Shown: in pieces, positions 54,605 to 64,000 of the stretch
Layout of the letters: the number at the start of each line of letters is the position of its first letter
Numbering within the stretch: position 1 is the stretch's first letter
From: Rhynchonema sp. JSB1_4
Lineage: Eukaryota; Nematoda; Chromadorea; Monhysterida; Xyalidae
Length of the DNA: 64,000 bases
Direction: 5' to 3'
Assembly (NCBI GenBank): GCA_030248065.1
Contig: JASAMV010005483.1
Location: 1 to 64,000, forward strand
Made by a program: the position numbers and the translations under genes
Notes under the pieces: model-generated
The model's database searches: none
What the model saw: only the letters and a program-made list of their open reading frames with translations
What the model was told of the DNA's origin: nothing

Positions 54605-54825
54605 CAGTGTGGTGGCAGGCCAATCGACCCAAGATACCCTAGGGGGGGGGGCGTTTCGGACTTACTCGAGATACACCCCAGAGGCTACCCAAGATACCCC
54701 TATGGTCCGTCAAAAGGCGAAAAAAGGCCGTTTTTTGCATGCAATTTTACTGCAAAATTGGCCTAAAAATGGGTTTTTTTGACATTTTTGCCGAAAATTG
54801 GCCTAAAATGACCATTTTTGCTTCA
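54605..54825. mobile_element. Truncated sister of 46266-47107
   Basis: Starts CAGTGTGGTGGCAGGCCAAT and follows 46266-46480 closely (AAGATACCCTAGGGG, ACTCGAGATAC), then stops before the core palindrome. No right end. Confidence 0.75.
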
Positions 54826-55272
54826 TGCGTGAGTGAGTCGATCGATTTCAATTACATGTTGACGACGGTTGCAGTAACTTTCAGCAGGAGCTGGCCATGT
54901 CATAAATGATCCTTGTTTGTGGCATGTTAGTCTGGTGTCTGTTTTTCTTCATTTCTTTTTCATTCCCATGTTAGTGACTAATAAATTGGCACACGGATTC
55001 ACATTTTGCCAAGACGAACTGCCCATGAACAGTGATTAGGATTGGGCCGAAGCCAGAAAGAACGCAAAGGCCGAGAGCCGGGGTGCGTTCGCATTCGCAC
55101 TGACGATGACCTGGTGCACCGCCCGTCGTCGAAGGCAGGTCAACACTGTCAACCACAAAGCGCATTACCGTACAACTCTTATTTTATACAGCGATGGGAC
55201 AAGATAACATTGGCTCGTCGTCGTCATTGATGTTGTGTTGGTGACTGACAATGCTCCGCATATTATCTTCAG

Positions 55273-57895
55273 GAATTCCACATACACGGCCATTGTTGAG
55301 GATGTCGGTCTTTGTTTGAAAGAGCTGGACACATGTGGCAGCCATCAACGTCGTGTTCAAACGTGTCTGGTAATGTTTAGTTTATTGCGTCGGCACCAAC
55401 CCAATAGTACACAGATAAGAATGTCATTGCTTTCTTCCATGTTCTGGGTGCTTTAATTTGACCCGATTGTGAATGATTATAGTTCCCAAAATAAGGAAGT
55501 TTCGTCTTCGTCCAGCAGCAATACTGGACAGTGTTGGAGGTACTCTGGAGGGGGGATACCTACTGTACCGCGCTCAGAGAGGGGGGGATACCTACTGTAC
55601 CAGAGCCGATGGCCTGGGGGGTTATGTACCTAGGGGGGGTTTGGGGGGGGTTAGGTTTTGGGGTGAAAATTTTTAATGTGTTTATTATGTGTGGAATCGT
55701 GTGAAAACGTGGTATGTGCGCGCATAGCGCGCGAATTTTGGGTAATTTGAGGCAAAAACCACTGATTTTACACTAATTTTGGCCATTTTGGTCAAAAATT
55801 GGCACTTTTTGGGCAAAATCGGGGGGGATACCTACTGTACCGGGGTGAAAATCGGGGGGATACCTACTGTACCATGCCAAACATCGGGGGGGATACCTAC
55901 TGTACCAGGCGAGGGGGCAAACCTACTGAGCCCCCCCCAAACCCCCCCCCCACCTCCAACACTGATACTGGACGTCACTTGGGTTGCGAAGCGCTTCTGA
56001 CAAACAATTCCTGGTCCGCCCGCTACGCGCTATTAGTCTGCTGGCTTCACTTAATAGCATCACTTTTGTACGATTATCACCATCGCCGTACTTTCAGGAA
56101 ATCCGTCGCAAATATGACTGTTGGTATCGTGTGATGAACAGCCGTGCACGTACGGGCAGCAAGTTGGTCGACTCGGACGACATTCGCATCATGGTACACG
56201 CACTGCGCAAAGCCGGTGATGTGAGTGACTTTGTTTCCTTGATGTTGGCTTGGTGTTAAGTGTGATGAAACTTCGTAACGCCCTAAATAAAAAAGTAACG
56301 TGACAAGGCAAGCCAAGATCATCAAGTTCGAGACTGCCTGGTTATATTAGATGCCATTGTTTTCACTTGTCAGCCTAGCATTACAACCAACTGACATTGG
56401 GGAGTTCTCTTCCCAGACGGTAATTTGAACCAGACCGTCGTCAAACAAAACCAAACTTTTATGTTCAGCAGCAGCAACAGCAAGTTAAATAGGTCCAAAA
56501 AACGAACATTCTATAAATTGCAATGCTGTGTCGCCATTGAAGTTAGCAACGTAACGATGTTCAGCCTGCCTCGATGGTGCGTTTCAGCGTTTCATTCGCG
56601 ATTATCGTCAACATCAAACGCATTCTCTGGTCGGTCGAGTGCCTACGCAATCGTCAATATTGCATTCAACACCGGTTCAACGTCGACATTGTGCCACGTC
56701 ACGTGATCATAATAACAGTGGTCGGCCCAGACCACCAGCACGGAGCATTTGGCCGCCACCCCTACCATCAGAGGGACCGACCAGCTGTTCGCAACGAACA
56801 AGTATATCACTCGATGGTGCCAATGATTCGGGTTAGATAAATGTAGGCTGTTATATTTTATTCAGGCGATTTCCTTTTCTTGTGACGCATTTTTCTTACT
56901 TTCTGCATTTCTTTCGCACACGAATTTATTGAGCGATATCAGACTTGGTGATCGGACGTGACTGTCTTAGTAATGCGTGGTCTTGCATTAACGATATGAA
57001 GAAACTTGCTAGACCGCTTGATGTCGTCCGGCTTATTAGTTACTCATTTTAGGTTGGGAGAACATCTTTTTTACGCTGGACGAACTTAGTGGCATCATTA
57101 AATTTCTTAATACCTTAATTCAATAAAGTACGTGACGAAGACAGATTACACATCCGATCCGATCACCAAGTTTGATATTTGATGTCGCTCATTGTGTTTC
57201 AGGTGTGCACGATCTAACGGATGATGGTCGCGAGTCGCAATCGTTCACGCAGTTGCGCACTACACCAGTTCATAGTCTGCAGCTGAATTTGCGTTCTCCC
57301 ACGGCCAACGACGAAGGCCAGTCTCAGATCTCGACCACACCCTATTCTGATGTGGATGTGGAAACGCCCGTTGCTGTGCATCAAGTTGAATTCTTGTCTG
57401 AGCCGGGCAATAAAAATGTCGATGTCGATAAATCGATTGATTCAGTCGATCACACTGCTTGTGCTGGCGAGATCGCTGATGTCAACGAGTTCGAGTCTGT
57501 GCCGGGGTCTGAGGTTGAGCCTGTCATTCATGTGCCCGGCGTACAGCAAGCTCGCGTTCCAAATCGTGGCAATCGATCGAGACGGGTGGGTGTAGACCGT
57601 TTGTCATTGCTCTATAGATTTTGTTTTTTTTATTTGTCGTCGTTCAGCGTACTGGTGGATTACTGAACTGGCGTGAGATGTGCTGTTTTTCTTTTCTAAC
57701 CTGTCTCAGATGCTCCAGTTATTTCAGATTCATCTGCTGTGCTGTGCGTTTGCATTGTTGCTTCTTCTGTTCTTGGTTTACATCGGCATCAACTGCGTGC
57801 CACAATGTGAACACAACACGCATCCCTGTTCGAATTGCGATTCAATCTGGTCGAAAATGTACACTTTCCGTCAAGATGGACCAAATCCTGCGTAA
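55273..57895 (+). CDS. KASH-domain (nesprin-like) protein, 3' exons
   Basis: Five joined exons: 55273-55369, 56098-56220, 56588-56831, 57203-57585, 57710-57895; about 343 C-terminal residues, 5' end not found. The tail has one membrane helix (LLCCAFALLLLLFLVYIGI) followed by a short cysteine-containing lumenal segment ending YTFRQDGPNPA-stop. KASH tails insert in the outer nuclear membrane and end in a PPPX-like peptide that docks in SUN trimers; here it is PNPA. Cysteines 19 and 22 residues from the end could form the SUN-KASH disulfide. Upstream parts are helical (EIRRKYDCWYRVMNSRARTG, ALRKAGD) then acidic and serine-rich. This is probably a LINC-complex protein. Intron 1 holds a hAT-like element, intron 3 a foldback MITE. 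AATAAA occurs about 17 bp after the stop. Confidence 0.7.
55529..55974. mobile_element. hAT-like element in KASH-gene intron 1
   Basis: CAGTGTTGGAGGTACTCTGG and CCCACCTCCAACACTG, perfect 8-bp duplication ATACTGGA (55521-55528, 55975-55982). Subterminal word GGGGGATACCTACTGTACC, about six copies. Core palindrome GCGCGCATAGCGCGC near 55718-55733. Confidence 0.95.
56934..57178. repeat. Foldback MITE, GATATCAAACTTGGTGATCGGA family
   Basis: GAGCGATATCAGACTTGGTG and GATCGGACGTGAC at the left pair with CCGATCCGATCACCAAGTTT at the right. The centre has GAACATCTTTTTTACGCTGG. In KASH-gene intron 3. Confidence 0.85.
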
Positions 57896-58967
57896 TATCG
57901 ATTGCGTAATGAACCAAATAAATCGATTATTGTGCTGCATTCTGTTTTTAGTTCTTTCGGTCCTATGATCTCTTGATTCATATTACATAAGGTCAGTCAA
58001 AGTCGATTTTATCACTGATCATCACATCATGATTCTCTCATTTCATTGGAATGTTACCTTTTTTTCTCATTTGATCTCGCTGTCTGTCGTATTTTTTGTA
58101 CTTTTACCATTGCGTCAATCTTCTTTTAACGGAATCTGGGCATTTCTCTACAGTGGCCCTACAACCGATCTCCCCTCTGTGTAAACACTGGTGAAAATTC
58201 CATGTACATAGCGATTCGAAAGGATATATTTTTCACCCCAATTTGGGCTAATCTGCGCAAGCTGTATTACGTTGACGTAGTGTTACAGTTCTACCAGGGT
58301 GCTTACAGGGTGTTTACATTAATATCAATTATGGCATTCCGAAACCGAATTCTGCGATGTTTTTCGTCGGTGCTGAGCTTGCTTTTGCCATTTTTGTTCT
58401 TTGTTGCCTCGCTGAGTGTACATGGACCATGTATATTCTATTTCTGCGCCCGATATCTTGCATGTAAGTTCACTTAGTTTTCAAATTTGAAAAGGTGTAA
58501 GCTAGTGCATGTGGCATAAACCTAAGATTTAACCATAACGTTTTATTTTGCACATTCACTGATTATAAATTTTGAACTTTTCTACATATACACAACAACC
58601 ACAGTGACTTGACCAACTCGATAGCAAGACCATCTAACAAACAAAATATATCTGAGAGCAGCTGTTGTCGTTACGATGACATTGGACATCCCGCAGCAAA
58701 CGTTATCAATGCCATTCGCCACTTGCCAAACACGGTCACTTGACGTCGAAGTACTGCTACACAAACCACAGAACGACAAAAAAAACAAGTACAACAGTTC
58801 ACTGCGTCCAAAAAGATCACAAAAATAAAGTCTATGAGAATAGCGGTTGTTTGGAATTACGACCTGCATCAAAATTGGTGATCGGACGGATATGCCCTCC
58901 CCTGGTCACAGATTGCATCCGACCCTGTCAGCAACTTTGACACCTGCTAAGTGTTTCCTTTCCGAAA
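57896..58967. other. Convergent 3' region between KASH gene and guanylate cyclase
   Basis: 3' untranslated DNA of both genes. A hydrophobic open frame at 58202-58477 (+) has no recognisable relatives or splice context and is probably chance. 58868-58920 resembles one arm of the GATCGGA MITE family. GCAAAATAAAACG on the minus strand at about 58541 could be the cyclase poly(A) signal. Confidence 0.45.
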
Positions 58968-61900
58968 TCAATCTGCATCGACAATCTGATTTTCCAAGGC
59001 CTTCTGTTTGTTGTATCTGAACTTGGCTGCCTTTCGATCGGCCTCCTCAAAGTCGACGTAGTACGGATGGTCCAACTTGCCCATCAGCCAATACGTCTCG
59101 TTCTCGCCTCGCTCCTGTCAACGTTGACAATGTCAAGATTAGGGTAATGTCAAAGTCCGTCTGCTGTGTACCTATAGTGTTTCCTGTTTTTCTTGGTCCA
59201 AGGAAACAAGCGGGCCCGTGTTATAATTCAGAGTGAATGTATCACGGTCTACCTGACCTTAACATCGATGGTGCCACGATGCTCAGTGGTAAAATCAGAA
59301 TGGCGGCTCGTTATGTGATGGTTGGCGGCCTCACTCAATTGTATACGCATGGCTGCAACGATGGTGAACTATCACCAATGTTCGAGCAAATTTTTCATAT
59401 TCACATTTAACACAAACGTTCGTACTGTATGTTCCCAAATGGTTGTGTACCCACCCATTCCATGCGACTCCATCAACTGTGCGTATTCGACCACCTCGCC
59501 GAACAGACAGTACTTGGGACTTTTGATGCCGACAACGCCAGCCGTCGCCGGGCCTGTGCGCAATAATGTTTCACGCTCTATACGCTAATCACCCCGATGC
59601 ACACCAACCAACCAACCAGTGTCAATGCCGACACGCATGAGCGGGTGTTCGCCCCTGATGTGCGGTATTTCTGTCTCACTAATCGCCATCAGCATGTCAA
59701 GTCCAATGGCCGCAATCTCAGCGCTGTGCTGGTGCTCGTTGCGCGTCGGCACACCTGATGCCACAATCACTGCATCGCCGATCGTCTCCAGCTACGATTG
59801 ATTATCAGATAAATACAGGTACCGAACTGATTTGTTCACTCACGCTGTACCTTGTAACAGTCATGCATCTCGAGCACAACATCGATGCCGGTGAACAGCG
59901 AGTTGAGCAGAGCGACCACCTGCGCAGAAAGTAATCGAAATCTGTCTTCCATTCAATCGACAATGGCAATCAAGTCACACATACACACATATATACCTGC
60001 AATGGTGTGCTTCGTCCGCACAACGGCGTAAATCCGACTACATCACACGCCAACACGGTCACCATGTCGTATGCCTCGGGATGCACCATGTTGCCGGCAC
60101 GGATTTGCTCAGTTACCGCTCGCGGCAGCAGCTGATTCAGCAGCTGAGTCGTCTTCTTTTCCTCGCCTGCACGAAATATGTATGTCTGTGCTTTGCAATG
60201 TTTGCATCCCTGAATATGAGAAAGGGGCAATGAGCACGAGACCTTCCAATAAACGGCCCTGTTCGCGCATTCGATTCGCGACGCCCACAATTTTCGTGCG
60301 CGTCTTCACCGTATACCAACCGAATATCACCTGTAGGAGCTCACCACAGTAACCCAAGATATTCTACAGTACCCCACGCTCAACAACATCTACCGTAACC
60401 CACCGCCAACGCAGGACACACGATACACGCAGCGATAGTGACGCCAAGCACGATCAGGAATTCGGCGTACATCAGATCCGACTTTGCCTGGAGTCGATCC
60501 AGCAGCTGCACTTCGATTCGTTCGTTGATGTGCTGCTGATAAAACGGCATCAAGCATTGTTATGACTGGCTACTCTTTATGTGACTGGGCTGGGTTCGAT
60601 GTTCAACCATCATTTGACCGATATAATGCGTGTTTGTATCAATATACTAAATTTCCAAATTCGGTCCCCCCCAAATATCTTCTTTTTTGTTTTCTAACCA
60701 AGCCACCCCCGCCCCCCCCCCCCCCCCCGCCCCCCCCCCCCCTTTTTTTCCCCTCCCTTGTTTTTTTTTTTTTTATTTTTTTTTTTTTTCCGGGTATTTA
60801 TCAATACCTGCAAGATTTTCAGCATTTTGTCCATCACATGACTCCATGTCTTGGCCGAGTACAGTCCGTCGTCGGTAACAGTTGCGTTCTGGTACTGGAG
60901 AGCCAGTTCCAACGCCACAAATTGGTCGTATTCCTTTGACGCCTGTTTTTGGAAGGTCGAATGCCAGTTATCCAATCCGTCCTCGAACGCAACGGCGTCG
61001 AGCGCAAAGTCGAACAGACCTTCCGTCGCGCCTTTCTCGTCTCAAAACAACAATCGTGATTAGGTATATGCAGAAAAATAGTCCGTTAGCCGCAGCATGG
61101 GCGTTGGATGGAATTTGAAACGGTGCAAACGTCAGCTGGGTGTAAAGGTCGGCGTAGCACGGCCGAGAGCTCGGTCGGACGTCGGTGTAAGCTCGGTATA
61201 AACGTGAAACATTGCCTGCATGAAACATTTCCTGTTTCCACCGAGACTACATCGACCGAACTTTCGATCAAGCTTACACCGATCTTTACGCCCAACTGCC
61301 GTTTACACCGCTTCGAACATATACCACCCGTTAAAGGGTGGAATTTTCGAAACGGTGTACAATCAGATCAAAAGCTCGTCTACACCGATCTAAACTTGAA
61401 ACATTGCCTGTTATCAACAACAACCACCACACCCCCCCCCCCCCCCCCCCAACTGCCGTTTACACCGCTTCGAACATATACCACCCGTTAAAGTAAAGTT
61501 TGTTTTGATTCAACCTAGAGTGGAAGAAGAAAAAACCAACTCATATACTCAGCCAGTTCCTTCGTGTCCAGTTCGTGGCCTGAGTAATACGCCGCACCTT
61601 CGGCAAGACGTCGACCTAAAATGAATGTTGACATTGATTCCCGTTCGAACCAGAAACCATACCCGAGCAGTTATACCGATATTTTCCTGTGCCATGATCC
61701 AGGCTTGCAAAGCGCCCAACAATTGACAAGTGTAACCCTCCTCGTTGTTGCCGAACAAATGGATCACTTTGAACACGATGTCGTGCAGAAGTGGCGCGAA
61801 CGAACTGAAATGCAACAGAATGCTGTGGACACATTTACATCGCTGCATCATCGCACAAACATGCGCAAGCAACAGAGCGGAACTGAAGAGCGGAGCGAAG

Positions 61901-63132
61901 TTAGGAAACATTCCGGATGGGATTCACGTTGCACTCAGCCCTGGAATAGTTTATGATGCTTCATCCGCTGAGAAGAAACATTTAGTGACCAACGAACAGT
62001 CGTCAACGGTCACTATATACAACAAGGCTGAACTGTGCACTAACTGTATGACTTCGGTGCATTCGTGTGCATTCTGATCGACATGCAGTCGTGCGCCATT
62101 CAACTTTGCCTTCACATGACCGATGTCGCCGAATCCGTGTGCGTTCCACGCCCATTCGGCTGTGACGAATGACTTGTCGGTGTCGGCACGTCGCGCGCTC
62201 AACAACGCCGTCGCCGTGTTGACATCACCACCGATTCTTATGAAATGCGAGAATGACGATTAGGATTTGAAATGACGCTCGAACATCGCGGGACTCTTGA
62301 CGAAGAATAGGCGCATACCAGGAAGATGAATTAAGATGAATGATTACGCAAAAGGCCAATGAACAATAGAATCACGTACATATGTCAGAAATCTATTTCA
62401 ATTCCCATTTATTGTAACATGTGTAACAACAATCCAGACATGCCGTCTGTTTGAACAAACCCCAAACCCACTATCGCACTGTTTAGCTGTTTCACCAAAC
62501 TGCACTAACTCCTTCTCAGCGATATACGAGCAAGTGTACACCTCCTCCTCCTCAATCGCATTCAACATGGTCGCAATCGCGGTACCGTCCGTCAACGCCA
62601 CCTCCAACTGCATCGCCGAATCGCTCATTTCGTGTGCCTGTGTGATCGTCAGACCCGCCAGACCACCGATGATGCACAGGGGCACCACCACGATCAGCAC
62701 CTGGTAAACAAACAATGTTCGGCGCTAGAACGCGATACAGTAATTTCTGTTTGACGTAGCAATGAAGCATGTGCCCTCACGTTTAGAATCTATGGTCGAG
62801 CGTGATAAAATCATTGGAACGACGCTTCTAAATAAATCTGAAAATCTTTCTTCAAATAACTGACATCCTGCCGCACGGCAGTACCACTGTGAGAACATTA
62901 CCTGCAAAAATACTTCGACAAAGTCCAGATTGGTGGCATCTCTGAGCACAGCGCCGGTCGAGCTCATACTCGATGCTGACGACACGTAGGAGACGGTGTT
63001 CGAGCCGCCACTTGAACTGGACGTGCCCGGACGAGCCACCGCCCCACCCATTTTGCCATCGACTTTGCCCTTGACGCTACGCGACCTCGCCTTTTGCAGC
63101 ACTTTCGGCTCCGATGCATCCGCGCGAGCCAT
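58968..63132 (-). CDS. NIT-domain receptor-type guanylate cyclase
   Basis: Fourteen exons on the minus strand: 62902-63132, 62510-62700, 62045-62236, 61677-61804, 61541-61615, 60808-61040, 60404-60535, 60243-60330, 59997-60166, 59851-59919, 59617-59791, 59455-59553, 59258-59352, 58968-59114; 674 residues, phases consistent. Order: basic/serine-rich cytosolic N-terminus (about 77), helix 1 ([19 protein letters not shown]), an extracellular NIT (nitrate/nitrite-sensing-like) helical domain of about 270 residues, helix 2 ([20 protein letters not shown]), a signalling helix ([15 protein letters not shown]) and a class III cyclase domain. There is no kinase-homology domain. Metal aspartates ([19 protein letters not shown]) and the guanine-selecting Glu and Cys ([15 protein letters not shown]) are present. 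The usual NTASR segment reads EYAQL, so the transition-state Asn and Arg are missing. The protein may need a partner subunit or be a weak or inactive cyclase. Confidence 0.88.
60687..60792. repeat. Poly-C / poly-T low-complexity tract
   Basis: In the intron between cyclase exons 6 and 7: about 40 C with few interruptions, then a T-rich run. AAATTTCCAAATTCGGTCCC before it (60648) is the left end of the TAGTAAATTTCC MITE family without its partner. Confidence 0.7.
61097..61336. repeat. Palindromic MITE, GAAACGGTGTAAA family, copy 2
   Basis: GAAACGGTGCAAACGTCAGCTG pairs (20-base core) with CGCCCAACTGCCGTTTACAC. The centre has two TGAAACAT words (61207 and 61222). Intron of the cyclase gene. Confidence 0.75.
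61333..61491. repeat. Palindromic MITE, GAAACGGTGTAAA family, copy 3 (shortened)
   Basis: Starts GGGTGGAATTTTCGAAACGG, contains TTGAAACATTGCCTG, then a C(20)-like tract, and ends CGTTTACACCGCTTCGAACA. It abuts copy 2 and shares its right end exactly (61297-61332 against 61452-61491). Confidence 0.75.
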
Positions 63133-64000
63133 TCTGTGATATTGGTGGTGGTGGTGTACTGTGTTTTGCACCTTGATGAAAAATGGGAAACTTGTGAAGC
63201 TGAGAGACGCAAATGCTGCTTGGGCTCATCAAGCGTGTTTATCCCAAGAATGACTCACTGCGATGACCATTAGACAAATTACATAGGTTTACGTATTTAC
63301 GTAAGACACGGCGAAGTTGGATTTTGTCAGGCTTTGTTTTCGTGACCAAGCCGCTTACGGAATCACCTTGGATACGGATTTACGGATCGGTGACATCAAT
63401 AGCGACCCGTTGGATTATTCTCGCGTTGTCCTTACCCAGGTGCTGATCGTAGGTTTTACGTAAAAAGAAGCCAATCAAAGAAAGTGCTTGTCACAGGTTT
63501 ATTATCTTGATTGGTTCACTAAAAGTGTCTCTGGTATGCACTTCGCATCGCACACGATGATGTTGATGAGGGAGTTCACAATGTTTCACGGTCCAACATG
63601 GACAACACTGGATCTATAACAGATACCAGACAAGAAATGTTATGCCAGTGTTCCACTGCACATCAGCGCAATAAGGTATCGGAACTTTCGGTACAAATTT
63701 GTTCATGCAGCCCTATTTATGAGCATATCTAAGAGTCCAGATGAGGGGTCAAAATGTGAGCAGTGAACATTTATTGACGTGTGGTGCACCATCTTTGTCT
63801 TGCTGATCCCAAACATATCCTATCCCAAGGGCATCGTTTCTGGAGGCGATAGTTTGGATTTTTTCTGATTTGTTGCCGGATATCCAAGGTTAGAGAGTGA
63901 TTTAGGTGTCGCCTTTTTGATTTCTGCCCACTGTTTTTGGTATTTGCTTGCATGATGTTGCACAGAAAGGTCTAATTTTCAGACTGGAAGCACGCATGGC
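63133..64000. other. Upstream of guanylate cyclase, no gene seen
   Basis: Probably promoter/5' UTR of the minus-strand cyclase near 63133-63250. Beyond that nothing recognisable. TTTACGTATTTACGTAAGAC (63290) and TTTTACGTAAAAAG (63450) are short palindromic words, and AATGTTTCACGG occurs at 63580. Confidence 0.45.

Noticed and set aside
54930..55140. Possible upstream KASH-gene exon
   Set aside because: Two frames are partly open, but neither phase joins the exon at 55273 without a shift.
58202..58477. Hydrophobic 91-codon frame (+)
   Set aside because: Lies in the convergent 3' region, no relatives recognised, composition explained by T-rich DNA.

Overview
The window is nuclear DNA from a multicellular animal. 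Every recognisable gene is split by many short introns, and the protein set is animal: a nucleotide-sugar transporter, two SUGCT-like CoA-transferases, a tetraspanin, DRG1, beta-ureidopropionase, METTL18, a KASH-tail protein and a NIT-domain guanylate cyclase. Interstitial (TTAGGC)n-like stretches near 29.5, 42.6-42.9 and 47.65-47.74 kb resemble the nematode telomere repeat. They hint at a nematode, but this is weak evidence.

Layout. 1-5.9 kb: a giant inverted repeat (arms about 2.3 kb) around the last three exons of a selenium-binding protein/methanethiol oxidase. 6.7-8.6 kb (+): SLC35A-type transporter. 9.4-21.4 kb (+): a tandem duplication of [SUGCT + tetraspanin]; both SUGCT copies look intact, the first tetraspanin is a relic and the second is complete. 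22.1-38.1 kb (-): DRG1, whose second intron is 13.45 kb and contains, on the opposite strand, an unrecognised single-pass membrane protein gene (33.1-36.8 kb). 38.5-41.2 kb (-): UPB1. 41.6-46.0 kb (-): METTL18. 46-55 kb: a transposon graveyard. 55.3-57.9 kb (+): 3' part of a KASH-domain gene. 59.0-63.1 kb (-): complete NIT-domain receptor guanylate cyclase.

The genes do not form a pathway; they are ordinary neighbours. What is unusual is the repeat landscape. At least a dozen non-autonomous hAT-like elements can be delimited exactly by terminal CAG...CTG-type inverted repeats and 8-bp target duplications, several nested inside each other. Different subfamilies have unrelated short tandem words near their ends, yet several share a GC-only palindromic core (GCGCG-NNN-CGCGC followed by an A/T-rich word). 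A second set of near-perfect foldback elements also shares small cores (CAGCGTAAAAG hairpin; TGAAACATT) inside unrelated arms. Pairs of TACCGTA-ended elements and two PIF/Harbinger-like elements with TTA duplications complete the picture.

Exon boundaries were placed by eye from reading frame, splice dinucleotides and remembered family sequence; they are internally phase-consistent but not confirmed by transcripts. GTTGGY is used as a 5' splice site unusually often.
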